The notes under the pieces were generated by a model. It saw nothing but the letters and a program-made list of their open reading frames with translations. It did no database searches and had not been told where the DNA came from. Both the position numbers and the translations under genes were made by a program. A stretch of DNA of 64,000 nucleotides from Strigamia acuminata. Lineage: Eukaryota > Arthropoda > Chilopoda > Geophilomorpha > Linotaeniidae. Location: assembly GCA_949358305.1 (NCBI GenBank), contig OX442319.1, positions 8,928,001 to 8,992,000 of the forward strand. Reading direction: 5' to 3'. Below, piece after piece: positions 20,918-33,837 of the stretch. The stretch's first letter is position 1. Each line of letters begins with the position of its first letter.

Positions 20918-22825
20918 GTTTTATATCAGTTTTCAAGGTTTTATATCAGTTTTCAGGGTTTTATATCAGTTTTCAGGGTTTTATATCAGTGTTCAGGGTT
21001 TTATATCAGTTTTCAGGGTTTTATATCAGTTTTCAGGGTTTTATATCAGTTTTCAGGGTTTTATATCAGTTTTCAGGGTTTTATTTCAGTTTTCAGGGTT
21101 TTATATCAGTTTTCAAGGTTTTATATCAGTGTTCAGGGTTTTATATCAGTTTTCAGGGTTTTATATCAGTTTTCAGGGTTTTATATCAGTGTTCAGGGTT
21201 TTATATCAGTTTTCAGGGTTTTATATCAGTTTTCAGGGTTTTATATCAGTGTTCAGGGTTTTATATCAGTGTTCAGGGTTTTATATCAGTTTTCAGGGTT
21301 TTATATCAGTTTTCAGGGTTTTATATCAGTTTTCAGGGTTTTATATCAGTTTTCAAGGTTTTATATCAGTTTTCAAGGTTTTATATCAGTTTTCAGGGTT
21401 TTATATCAGTTTTCAGGGTTTTATTTCAGTTTTCAGGGTTTTATATCAGTTTTCAGGGTTTTATATCAGTTTTCAGGGTTTTATTTCAGTTTTCAGGGTT
21501 TTATATCAGTTTTCAGGGTTTTATATCAGTTTTCAAGGTTTTATATCAGTTTTCAGGGTTTTATATCAGTTTTCAGGGTTTTATTTCAGTTTTCAGGGTT
21601 TTATATCAGTTTTCAGGGTTTTATTTCAGTTTTCAGGGTTTTATATCAGTTTTCAGGGTTTTATATCAGTTTTCAGGGTTTTATATCAGTTTTCAAGGTT
21701 TTATATCAGTTTTCAGGGTTTTATATCAGTTTTCAGGGTTTTATTTCAGTTTTCAGGGTTTTATATCAGTTTTCAGGGTTTTATTTCAGTTTTCAGGGTT
21801 TTATATCAGTTTTCAGGGTTTTATATCAGTTTTCAGGGTTTTATATCAGTTTTCAGGGTTTTATATCAGTTTTCAAGGTTTTATATCAGTTTTCAGGGTT
21901 TTATATCAGTTTTCAAGGTTTTATATCAGTTTTCAGGGTTTTATATCAGTTTTCAGGGTTTTATATCAGTTTTCAAGGTTTTATATCAGTTTTCAAGGTT
22001 TTATATCAGTTTTCAGGGTTTTATATCAGTTTTCAGGGTTTTATTTCAGTTTTCAGGGTTTTATATCAGTTTTCAGGGTTTTATATCAGTTTTCAGGGTT
22101 TTATTTCAGTTTTCAGGGTTTTATATCAGTTTTCAGGGTTTTATATCAGTTTTCAAGGTTTTATATCAGTTTTCAGGGTTTTATATCAGTTTTCAGGGTT
22201 TTATTTCAGTTTTCAGGGTTTTATATCAGTTTTCAGGGTTTTATTTCAGTTTTCAGGGTTTTATATCAGTTTTCAGGGTTTTATATCAGTTTTCAGGGTT
22301 TTATATCAGTTTTCAAGGTTTTATATCAGTTTTCAGGGTTTTATATCAGTTTTCAGGGTTTTATTTCAGTTTTCAGGGTTTTATATCAGTTTTCAGGGTT
22401 TTATTTCAGTTTTCAGGGTTTTATATCAGTTTTCAGGGTTTTATATCAGTTTTCAAGGTTTTATATCAGTTTTCAGGGTTTTATATCAGTTTTCAGGGTT
22501 TTATATCAGTGTTCAGGGTTTTATATCAGTTTTCAGGGTTTTATATCAGTTTTCAGGGTTTTATATCAGTTTTCAAGGTTTTATATCAGTTTTCAGGGTT
22601 TTATATCAGTTTTCAGGGTTTTATTTCAGTTTTCAGGGTTTTATATCAGTTTTCAGGGTTTTATATCAGTTTTCAAGGTTTTATATCAGTTTTCAGGGTT
22701 TTATATCAGTTTTCAGGGTTTTATATCAGTGTTCAGGGTTTTATATCAGTTTTCAGGGTTTTATATCAGTTTTCAGGGTTTTATATCAGGTTTCAGGGTT
22801 TTATATCAGTTTTATATCAGTTTTA
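20918..22825. repeat. 20-bp minisatellite, main array
   Basis: About 95 copies of TTTTATATCAGTTTTCAGGG in near-perfect register. Recurrent single-base variants are TTCAAG for TTCAGG, ATTTCAG for ATATCAG and GTTCAG for TTTCAG. The far edge degrades to TTTTATATAACTTTTAAGGG-like units up to about 22910. The unit contains no stop in any of the three + frames, so very long frames (over 670 codons) cross the array; these are artefacts of a 20-bp stop-free unit. Confidence 0.97.
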
Positions 22826-22910
22826 AAGATTTTATGAACGTTTTATATAACTTTTAAGGGTTTTCTTTGCACGTTTTATATAACTTTTAAGGGTTTTTTG
22901 CACGTTTTAT

Positions 22911-23660
22911 AACAGTTTTTATTTTATTTTTATATATTTTTATTTTAACCCGATTTTATTTAATTAGGTTTAATTAGTTGTTTTAAACGATTTCGGATTG
23001 GCTTTCTTACAGGCTTTTATCGTGTTAATGTGGATGACATTACGAATGTTTTCACAACTGAACTCGGATCATATTCACCTTTATTAACAAATGAATAAAT
23101 GATACCATTAAAATTTTTTTTTTTGCTGTTGTCATTACAATTCGTCACTTTTGTTCATAATACATAAAATAAAACTATTTTTGCTAACAGTAAATCATAT
23201 TTTTTTTGTGTACAATTCAACTATTGAAATAACAAAAAACGTGGAATGACATGACCGAAAAAGATAAAAACTTCAATTACATTTCATTTTTTATCCCTCC
23301 CTCATTTGCACTTAATTTAGCATATACAAATTGCAGAATGCTACAAAAAAAATAACAATTTATTTCTTCGAACGAAATAAAAATTAAAAAAAAAATTAAA
23401 ATAATAATAATAATAATTCCAAGAATTAATTTTCTCAAGTTGATTTTCGGCTTTTCTTCAACATCAACTTCTCTCTCCTACGAATGAACGACTCGTCGAC
23501 GCCTCGACTTTCAGTGAGCAAAAATTAAGGAAAACGAAGATAAAAACACTTCGAAATAGACAGTTGGAAAAATGAGGTCAGTTGATACAATAATGTGATC
23601 TTAACATCGCAAAACATCGTTAATTTGTAGTTGTCTTATTGCGGGCAGCGCCAAACTGCA
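22911..23660. other. AT-rich spacer, likely 3' flank of THOC2
   Basis: No gene recognised. It holds homopolymer and ATA/AAT runs near 23380-23415, and probably includes the THOC2 3' untranslated region, since the predicted stop codon is at 23661-23663 on the - strand. Confidence 0.4.
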
Positions 23661-23850
23661 TTATACCATAACTTTCCAACAGTCTATTAACTCAAATTCA
23701 TCTAACCATAAAGGATATTGTTTTTTATCGTCATTCTTGCGATCACGACTGCGATCTTTGTCTCCGCTTCCTTCCCTGTGGTGATAATCTTTCTCTCGAT
23801 CGGGATCTCCGTTGTGCTGACGAGATAATTTACCTGCAAAGTAAATAAAA

Positions 23851-23907
<57 letters not shown>

Positions 23908-26900
23908 CCAAACAGATGTTTGGACTATAGATTGAGTTCTTATAGAGTACACTGTAATTTATTTCGTGTTTTTACCTCCATTGTCTTCTTTTCGTCTTTT
24001 GCCTTCCGACGATGACGGAACTTGTTCAGCTAACTAAATAAGATTAATCCGCAAATATTGAGTTTAAAATTCGAAAAATAGAAAATAAAAATCATTTCAA
24101 ACACTTAAATTAAAACAATTTGAGAAAACAACTCTGCTATAAACAAAAATATCTCAAAATTCAAAGAAATACAGAAAAAAAACAAAAAAAAATCTAGATT
24201 CAACATAAAAACACATTCAAGTCGTTACAAAAGTAAATATATTATAAATACATTAGATGTATTACAATATTTAACAAATGCTACACAAAAATGCCATTCA
24301 TCGAACCAGTGTTTAAAAAAATGCTAACATTAGTAACATGATCGGTAAATTGTAAAAATATTTACACAACTTGGAATTAATACTTATAAACAACATCCAA
24401 ACAAAAAATAAAATTAATTACAATTAAAACAGCAGAAATGTTTTCATAATTGTTAAAAAATAAATAAATAAGAATTATTCATCTCATGAATTTTCCACGC
24501 AACCGCCATTTGCCAAAATGGCCACATCTTAGAAAAATCATTAAAAACCAAAAGAAAAACGTGGAAAATGCATAAAATAAATAACCAAAATATATTTCAC
24601 ACACAAATACCGAATATCTTCTAATTGTCCGCGAGATTAGAAAAAATTGTGCTATTACGAGATGGAAAATTACAATTCACACCCAAAAGTGTGCAAAACG
24701 TTTCATTTACGCGAAAACATTAATCATAGTTCAAAAATACATTGAATACGAATATTGTTACGTGTGGGTTGGGGTGATCCTCACACATAACAATTATTAT
24801 TTAAATTACAGAGACCTTGGAAATCCTTTGGTGAAATAACACGCGGGTGCGCAATTAGAAGACATGCGGTAACTAAAAAATATTTTTCTTTAAAAAATAG
24901 AAAAATTGAAAAAGAAATTTCAATTTGACAGTTGCTCACTCGTTTCTTCCTCTCGATCTTTTCTTTTTTTTCCTTCTGCTTGAGCAATTCACGTTCGGGC
25001 TCACGGGACCTGGACTTCTCGCGACTAATCTTCTCTTTCACTTTTTCATCTTTAGATTTCTCTTCGTGTCGAAGATTCTGCGGGACGACAAGAATCCTCA
25101 TCATTCTTAAATGATCGGTCAACGTCGCTGAGAATAGGCGGTGGATTTTTCAATTTGCCGCGACATCATCTCAACCGTGTCGTTGGTTAATTTCAAAAAG
25201 GTTGATGGGAGAGAGACGAAGCGAAGCGCACCAACGACGGGGGGACCAAAATTCCAATCTCGTTGCCCGCCCCCAACCCCCAACGGCAATTTTTTTCTTC
25301 TCCGACGTCTTCTTCTTTTTCTTTTTTCCATTTTTTCCTCGTTATACAATATCACAATACGGCACAGTTCTCAATAAAAATAAAAAATATATACAATTTG
25401 CAAACTAAAAATCATTTTTTTCGTTGTTCCCCCTGAGATAAGATAAAAATATTTTTTTTTTGGTTTTTTAAAAAAAAAATAAAAAAAAAAAATCTTCTTG
25501 GAAGACATTTTTCTCCGTTTAGCGCAAAAACCTTCATCGGCGAGACCGGTTTAAACACAGGCACTTCCCAATGGCGCTCATCCAATCACAAAGTTCGTAT
25601 TTCACTGAATCTTCATGTTCGCACAATAAAAATATTTCGAAAATAAAAAATAATAATAAAAAAAAAAAAAAAACTTCCAGATAATTAAAAAAAAAAAAAA
25701 TTAAAAAATTAAAAAAATAGTTCATCTATTAGAGAGAAAAACTATGGAATTTTTAAAAGTCCAAGTCCAGTCCAGGATAAAAACCCAAATTTAGATGACT
25801 TATTGAAGACATTTTTTTGTTTAAAAAAAAACTTCTTCTCATTGGGAGCAACAGCAAACATTTTCATTTGCTCTTCTTCACAAACTGCAGCCAGCAGCAG
25901 TGGAACTATTTTGCCAATGATGATGATATATATATACAAAACCGAGATATTTTTTCCTAAACACCTCCCTCCATCTCAAAACATCCCTCAAACTTCGGAT
26001 AGATCGGTCGTGGTCGTGCGCAGACCCATTGAGTGTAGAACTATGTGAGCAGTATACTAACCTTTCCCGTTATTAAGGTGTGATCCAATTTCCTTCGCTT
26101 GGTAACTACAATGAAAAATTTAAATTATTGATAATTTGTTGAAAAATGATCAAAAATAACCGAAAATTGATTTAAAATTATCCAGAATTGTAAAAATGAT
26201 AAAAATTAATAAAAAAAATGACCGAAAATTGATCAAATTTAATCAAAAATGACAGAAACTTGATCAAAACTAATAAAAAATGACCGATACTTGATCAAAG
26301 TTGATCAAAAATGACCGATACTTGATCAAAATTGATCAAAAATGACCGAAACTTGATCAAAAATGACCGAAACTTGATCAAAATGACCGAAACTTGATCA
26401 AAAATGACCGAAACTTGATCAAAAATGACCGAAACTTGATCAAAAATGACCGAAACTTGATCAAAAATGACCGAAACTTGATCAAAAATGACCGAAACTT
26501 GATCAAAATGACCGAAACTTGATCATAAATGACCGAAACTTGATCATAAATGACCGAAACTTGATCAAAATGAGCGAAACTTGATCAAAAATGACCGAAA
26601 CTTGATCAAAAATGACCGAAACTTGATCAAAAATGACCGAAACTTGATCAAAAATGACCGAAACTTGATCAAAAATGACCGAAACTTGATCAAAAATGAC
26701 CGAAACTTGATCAAAAATGACCGAAACTTGATCAAAAATGACCGAAACTTGATCAAAAATGACCGAAACTTGATCAAAATGACCGAAACTTGATCAAAAT
26801 GACCGAAACTTGATCAAAAATGACCGAAACTTGATCAAAAATGACCGAAAATTGATTAAATCTAATCAAAAATGACCGAAAATTGATTAAATCTAATCAA

Positions 26901-29900
26901 AAATGACCGAAAATTGATCAAAACCAATCAGAAAAATGATAAATACATCGAAAACAATCAAAATCAATGTAAAAACGACTAAATCACTCGTTCGATTTCG
27001 GACTCTTACATTGGCTGTGAGATGCATTGCTGTTATTGCTACTGACGCTCGAACTTCTATCGGTGCGGCTTTCCTGAACATCGCTCTCTTTCACCTGTCG
27101 TCTTTCCCCGTCCGCCACTTCGTAATTCTTATCCTCTCTCTGGCTCGGTGTTTTTTTATCGCCCCGATTTCGCTCCTCCGTCTAAAACAAAACAACAAAA
27201 CCAAAATAAGCAAACAAACAAACTCCCAAACCACCAATCCCAATACTTTGCTCGTCTTCTCATCTCGAGCCTTATCATCGCGAGAACTGCTCACTTTCTC
27301 ATCGTATTTCTTCTTATCCGAATTCTTTTCACCTTCCTGCTGCTGACTATCTTTATCGCTCGTTTTCGTCCTAAAAACCACACAAAAACCTTAACATCCC
27401 CCGCCTTTTAGACCAAAACCAACCCGATTTACCCAACAGAATCACGCTTGCTCGTCGTCCCAGCGTTTCCGGTGCTCCCAACGTGTTTCCCGCTCGGCGG
27501 CGCAACTTTCCCGCTGCTGCTGCTGCCCCTGCCCTCGCTTTTCGTCCGAACGTCCGACTTGGAATTTGTCACGCGCGGTCTGCCGCTATCTTTGCTCGTA
27601 TTATCTTTCAAATTGTTTTCTTTAACTTTCTCTGAATGGGTGTATATAAATATCAGTTAAAACGACAACAAATAAATCCACAGAACCAGTCGATGATTTA
27701 ACAGTTAACGGTTAACATTCCTTCATTTACCTGACTTTTGTTCGCTGGACGACTCCTCTTTCGACGCGGACGAGTTCACTCTGGCCGACGAGTCGTTCTT
27801 GACCGCGGTTTTCTCCTAGATCAAACGTTAGGATTTAATTTGGTTTAATTTAAATTTAATTTAATGTAATTTACGGTTTGTTTGATTTCCTTGAGGTGAA
27901 ATTCTTGCTCCTGGATGAAATTCGGTTTCTTGAGCTTGAGTTGGCCGAGGTAGGCCAACGCTAGAGTGCACAGGTCGGGCCGTTTTTGCTTCTCGGTTTC
28001 CTGCACGTTTTTAATCCGCACTTCGATCACGTTGCCGAGGTTGCTCACGACCGGATAATGCGGAAGGATTTTCGTTAGTATGATCAAGGAATTTCGAATT
28101 TGCACGTAATCGCCGGACGTCAAACATGTGACCATCGCCTGAAATGAATAAAAATTAAATGAATTAAAAATTTAAAATGAATTACGGAGTATTTATTTAC
28201 TTTTGTGATCTTGAAATGCCATTTGTGACACACGTGTCGATAATTCTCGTAATCTACATGATCGCTAGCACTCTCGGTTGCTTGATTCGCCACCCGAAAC
28301 TTTGTGACGAACCCGGGATAATTTGCGCACTCCTAAAATCCAAATAAACAAATATTTGATTGATTGATTAATTAAATTTAAATCGATGACTTACATCGTC
28401 AAAAATAGCTTTGCTGCTGTGCCACCGCATTACGGTTTCCAGCATTGCGCACAAGAAACGACCGTATCTATTCGCTTCGTTCTCCGTGCAACTTGTTACT
28501 GTATACGTGATGTCACAAAAAATCTGGAAAAAAAATAATTGAAAAATAAGTTAAATCACTGACAAAAATGCCGTATTTTCTGATCATTGCGCCCGAACCC
28601 CAGGAGAAAGTTAAAATTAGTCATTAATGTCTATTATAACGCGGGGCAGTATAATAGAGACCACAGGAAAAAATGCCTTCTGAATTTTTGGCTTAAAAAT
28701 TGAATTTTTGGCTCAAAAATTGAATTTTCGGCTCAAAAATTAAATTTTTGGCATAAAAATTGAATTTTTGGCTTAAAAATTTAATTTTTGGCTTAAAAAT
28801 TGAATTTTTGGCTTAAAAATTGAATTTTTGGCTTAAAAATTGAATTTTTGGCTTAAAAATTGAATTTTTGGCTTAAAAATTGAATTTTTGGCTTAAAAAT
28901 TTAATTTTTGGCTTAAAAATTTAATTTTTGGCTTAAAAATTGAATTTTTGGCTTAAAAATTGCGCAATTCGAGAAAATACAACCCCCAAAAACCAAACTT
29001 ACTCTATCGTAACAAATTAATGTAGAAAAATTAGGCGTTTTCAGATTGTGAATAGTGTGAACAAATCTAGCACAATATATAGCATCAGTAGCAGTGAAAA
29101 TACATCGCGGAAAAACGCACAATTGAAGAAACTGAGTGATTGTCTCATTTTTCGCCGATCCTAATCCACAAAAACAAACAAAACAAACAAAATTAACGTC
29201 TAAAAATCAATTCAACAAAAACCAAACACTTCTTACGAGATAAAAACCACGATTCTTTCTCGCTGTGCAAACGAGTGAGCACACGATCGCAATGATCGCG
29301 TTGTTTTTTCTGTTCGTCTTGTATTTTTTCCATCAAAACTTTGCAGCGCTCGATCTCCTTCTTCTTCTTGTTCTGCACCATGTCCTTGTTGTCGTCGATG
29401 TACGCCATCTGGGTTTTCAGCTTGTTGATTTCGCGCTCGTAGCTGGCTGCGGGGACGTGGAGGTCGTACATGGTCAGCGACCAAAAGGTCATGTAGAACT
29501 GCGGGCTGATGTCCTCCCACACTTTGGTCGGGTGCAGCGGCTTGATCGAGTCGACGACGGGACTCATCACCGTCGTCACAACCTCCAGGTACTTTTGAGC
29601 ACGAGATTGTGAATTTGTTTTGTTGCCCTTATCTTGTTTGCGTAACTCGTCACATTTCGACTGGAAAAAATAGAGAAAGGTGTTGAAATTAATCGGTTAG
29701 ATCGTTTGGGGTGTGTTTTCGTACCGTTATGGCGTGTGTGAATAAAGGACGTGCCAAGAAAAAAGCAACATCTGACATCACGTGGTCATTAGCCATAAGT
29801 TCGTTGACGGATGGCAATCGATTCGTGTAATCTTCCATGGTTAAATTGGTGGACAAGAAACTGCCAAATTGGACCAATGTATCTTGGCACTAGAAATAAA

Positions 29901-32900
29901 ATCGAAAAAGGTTAAATTTATACAAGGAAAATGCAGAAATGATGCAAAAAATGCAAAAAAGAAGCAAAAAATGCAGAAAAGATGCAAAAAAGAAGCAAAA
30001 AAGATGCAAAAAATGCAGAAAAGATGCAAAAAATGCAAAAAAGAAGCAAAAAATGCAGAAATGATGCAAAAAAAAGCAAAAAATATGCAAAAAATGCAGA
30101 AATAATGCAAAAAAAGCAAAAAACATGCAAAAAATATGCAAAAAATGCAGAATTGATGCAAAAAATACAGAAATGATGCAAAAAATGCAAAAAAAAGCAA
30201 AAAATATGCAAAAAATGTAGAAATGATGCAAAAAATGCACAGATAATGCAAAAAGAAATACCGTAATAATAATTTAAAGATGCAAAATAATTCAAAAAAT
30301 GCAAAAGAAATGCAGAAAAGCCAAAAATAATGCAAATAAGCCAAAAAAAATGCAAAAAAGTCAAAAATAATGCAAAAAGATGCAAAAAAAATGCAGAAAA
30401 GCCAAAAATAATGCAAAAAAAGTCAAAAATAATGCAAAAAGATGCAAAAAAAATGCAGAAAAGCCAAAAATAATGCAAAAAAAGGTTCAAATTAGCCAAG
30501 AAAAATTGAGAAATTAATAAATAAGTGGTCAAAATATTTTTACCTGATCGTATAACTTTCCGACAAGTTTAACATGACAACTCTCCTGATCTTTATATAT
30601 AACGCAATTCCGTTGCTGAGCCATCAATATGCAGAGTGGAATGGCTAAATCCTGTTCGAGCAAAGCTTCTTTCAGACGTTGCGACGATTTCTTCGTGTTC
30701 CGAATCAAGCTGAAATAACCTCCTTCGGCTCTCAGTAATTCCCCACCGGACATCGCTTCCAATTGATCCGAAGTCATTTCCTCCAACGCCTCGATACCCG
30801 CCATTTTTTGAACTATTTCTTTAAGTATCAACAAATCCAAACTAAATAATAAAAAAATTAAAAAAATTAATAAAAAATAATTAAAAACCAATTAAAATTT
30901 CTTGCCTCTTTTCAGCTTTTAATTGATTAGCTACGTATTGCAACAATCCTGTAAGTTCAATGGGATATTTCTTGAAAATAGAGCCACAGAAATTAGACAA
31001 ACCTAAAAAAAAAATAAAAAAATTAATTAATTAATTAATCAATTAATTAAAAATCGATTTTTATACTTTGAAGCCACAAAGAAATGCTCGTTCCGTCCGT
31101 TTTCATCCTTTGCTTCTCCGGATTGGCGAGCGCTTCGATAATGCAATCTAAAACAAAATAAAAACAATTTTATAAAACTTACTCACAATAATTCTTCATT
31201 TAAAACGTACAGGCTAAGACATCATACGATAAATTGGTCAAATATTTGAGCGAATCGACTACGGGTCCTATAAGATTGTTCCACACTTGAATTTGCGAGA
31301 GAATCTGAAAATAAGTTGTTTGGTCTTCGATTTCTTGCTCTCACAATTCACATCAATATAATACATAATCAAAAAGAAGGCCGGGGTTGCTGTGACTCAG
31401 TTTTCCGATGTGTCTTCCCGACGGTTTCACATTTTCCTTGCTAAGACGCCTAAAAAAAAAAACAAAATCAATTAATTCCGCCCAAAAAACAACTTTCCAA
31501 AACCAACTTCATGATGTACGAGATCCTTTTCATCGTATTCGCTCGAATCTTGATGAGCATTGGGTGGATTTGGTACGAATCGTTCTTCCATCGCGCGTAC
31601 AAATGATACCTAAAATATAAAATCAATTTAAACACAAATATCGAACAAATTTATATTTTTTTTTCCGCCAACCTTTGCTGATAGGGAAGAAGTCGGAGTA
31701 AATTCCAGAGTTCCTCGGCGATGCAGCAATTGCAATCCAATATCGACAGACTCGGCAGTAACACGGCGTCGATCACGTTGAGAAAATGCACGAGCAAAGG
31801 GTCCTCGGCACAATTACCCAATCGTTTCGACTTCTTGGCGAAGTAAACTCTCGCCAATCGGATCACTTTGACCAACAGCAATGGATTCGTGTGCAGAAAC
31901 AGTCCCAGCGCGTTTAAGATCGGAAATGCCGTCGATTGCAAGTCCACGAAATTCGACGCTGTTTTTGCGCACAACGAATTGTCGAACTCGGGAATCGTTT
32001 TACGCTTCACCTGAGTTTTAAACACTTGACAATTACTGAAAAAAAAAATAAAAATTTAATAAAAATTTTAAAAAATTTGTGTTTTTTTTTTTTTTTTACT
32101 TTCTATACACGGGCGTGATGACGTAATGCAATAAATTGCACATGGCCTTGTGAATCGGGGCGTACGACACCGCTAAATAGGGCGGTAACCGCGAAATAAT
32201 CATGTTCGAATGTTTCCAATTGCCAATTTCCAACAGCGCCAAACACAGGCCTAATTTCTGGTTCAGTTTGTACTGAAAAATCAAAATTTATTTATTTAAA
32301 TGTAAATAAAACGACAAATTTCTACCTTTTCTTCCGAATGGTCGGCCTTTTCGACCGTTTTCTCGCCGGATAACGACACCGAGGCCATCTTTTTCGAAGC
32401 CGAGTGCGCGTCGGCTAAGTTCTTCTTGTGTTGGTCCAACATGTCGGAATCCTTCGGTCTGAGGTGCGGATAAATCGTTTCCATGGCGATTAAATTGTAT
32501 TGGAGCATCAGAGCCGTGACTGTGTATAAGGACTTCGGTGTTTCTTTGTCCGCAAGTGTCTGGAATTTAAGAAATTTAGAAAAATTTATTTTTTTATTTA
32601 TTTTTTGGGTCTTACTTGACTGAATTTGAAACCGAGCACTTCGCTTAATGTGTTTTGATCGCACATGTATGATCGCATGAGAGGAATGAAGAATTCATGA
32701 TGTTCAGGCCTATTCTCAAATGTTTCTAAAATTATATCTAAAACACGATTTGGGTCGAGATTGAAACAACCTAATATAAAAAAAAAATACAATTTATTAA
32801 TAAATAATAATAAATATATAATAAATTAATGTTTGAATTACCTATCAATTTTTTAATGACCTCTAAAATATAATCGGGCGTGACGGAACACGTAAATTCT

Positions 32901-33665
32901 TGATTGAGTTCGGTTATTAACTTGGCGTAACCTTCACTTTCTTCGCGCAAAAGGTTGAATTTTTGCTGTTTGTAGCTGTGAGGAGAGAAAAATAAATTAA
33001 ATTCATTTTTTTTTACGTGTTATCTTCGTCTTACAAAAGTTTCGTCTTGATTCTGATGAATTTCGTGTGAAAAACTGTTTTGTTTTTGATGATACCGACG
33101 TCCGCCAACGTCCCCACGTCTAATCTTTCTTTAATAACTTTCTCAGAAATAATCTAGACGAATAAAATCGATTTTAAACAAATAATTTAACGCGCGAGAT
33201 TAATAATAATAACGTACGGATAAACATGCGTTGACAAATGTTATAAATGAATCCCTGAGTTGTTTTTCTTCAATACATTGCGTTTCCACGTCGATTATGG
33301 CCAACAAATCGGCCAAAGTTGACACCATATCCGAATGCAGTCCCTGTAAACAAGAAATTGTCGTAAATTGTTACAAATTAAATTAAATTAAATATTTTTT
33401 TTACGAGAATATCCGAAAGCGTCGAAATGGCTTGTTCAATTTTCAAATTATTTTTTAGTGATTGCCAACACAACTCGTACAGCATCCTTTTCATGTCTGG
33501 AATACAAAGAGATAAATATTTAAAGATTAAATTAGTTTTTTTTAAAGATTTTCTAGCATTTTTTGGCCATTTTTGGCGTTTTTCTCACCTTTAGCTTGCG
33601 GTTTCCCCACGAAAGCGATCGGGTTCTGGTCAGCCATTTGAAGGGCGAATTTACACTGTTTAATA
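23661..33665 (-). CDS. THOC2: THO complex subunit 2 (THOC2), about 29 exons
   Basis: THOC2 is the large scaffold of the THO/TREX complex, which couples transcription to mRNA export in the nucleus. Exons by + coordinates, 5' to 3': 33589-33665, 33405-33496, 33218-33343, 33035-33153, 32842-32975, 32615-32770, 32326-32559, 32100-32272, 31673-32035, 31508-31609, 31365-31449, 31211-31304, 31067-31147, 30906-31003, 30544-30841, 29725-29889, 29237-29660, 29003-29160, 28395-28523, 28201-28332, 27875-28138, 27731-27815, 27433-27631, 27247-27370, 26988-27181, 26062-26105, 24941-25106, 23976-24033, 23661-23833. Family blocks are clear ([58 protein letters not shown]). The C-terminal third is a Lys/Glu/Arg/Ser-rich tail, as usual. 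The intron after 30906 uses a GCAAG donor. The first coding exon was not found, so the start is open. Confidence 0.9.
23846..23905. repeat. AAAT tetranucleotide microsatellite
   Basis: About 14 AAAT/TAAA units in the last THOC2 intron, beside the 23833 exon edge. Confidence 0.9.
24034..24940 (-). other. THOC2 intron, AT-rich
   Basis: Intronic sequence with no gene recognised. A 39-base hairpin-capable stretch at about 24753-24792 has near-complementary ends (TTGTTACGTGTG and CACACATAACAA) and may be a remnant of a mobile-element terminus. Confidence 0.4.
25107..26061 (-). other. THOC2 intron, homopolymer-rich
   Basis: Contains several A/T runs (25450-25495, 25640-25715). A short C-rich segment at 25200-25290 is open on both strands but has no motif. 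It may hide a small unrecognised THOC2 exon, because the C-terminal tail is poorly conserved. Confidence 0.35.
26200..26930. repeat. 21-bp minisatellite in a THOC2 intron
   Basis: Roughly 30 copies of GACCGAAACTTGATCAAAAAT, with 20-bp variants (one fewer A) and degenerate copies at both edges. Because 21 is a multiple of 3, long open frames arise on both strands; these are not genes. Confidence 0.95.
28660..28965. repeat. 20-bp minisatellite in a THOC2 intron
   Basis: About 14 copies of TTGAATTTTTGGCTTAAAAA, between the exons at 28395-28523 and 29003-29160. Confidence 0.93.
29925..30510. repeat. Imperfect ATGCAAAA-type repeat in a THOC2 intron
   Basis: A-rich irregular repeats built on ATGCAAAAA and ATGCAGAAA. 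They produce long low-complexity frames on both strands (Lys/Gln-rich on +, Phe-rich on -), which are artefacts. Confidence 0.9.
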
Positions 33666-33837
33666 CTGAAAATAAAATCAAAACAAACGTTTAAGTCGTG
33701 AATTTGGCCTTTGTGATCGGTTAACGTTGTTCGTGCGAAGTTGTTAGGAATTGGGTTAGGGTTAGTTTCGTGTTTTTTGTTGTTAATGAGAGCGATCAGC
33801 ATTTAAATGGGGTACAAATTTAAAAAGATGGTTTATA

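Noticed and set aside
20918-22825. Telomeric repeat (TTAGG or TCAGG type)
   Set aside because: The 20-bp unit contains TTCAGGG once but is not a short telomeric unit, and genes lie on both sides.
20503-22857. Three overlapping + frames of 671-784 codons with FYISFQGF-type repeats
   Set aside because: They are translations of the stop-free 20-bp minisatellite, in all three frames, with a start inside the LTR; not a gene.
26565-26793. Open frames on both strands (IKNDRNL and IKFRSFL repeats)
   Set aside because: A 21-bp tandem repeat keeps frame on both strands; it lies in a THOC2 intron.
29841-30532. Phe-rich and Lys-rich frames up to 204 codons
   Set aside because: Low-complexity ATGCAAAA repeat in a THOC2 intron.
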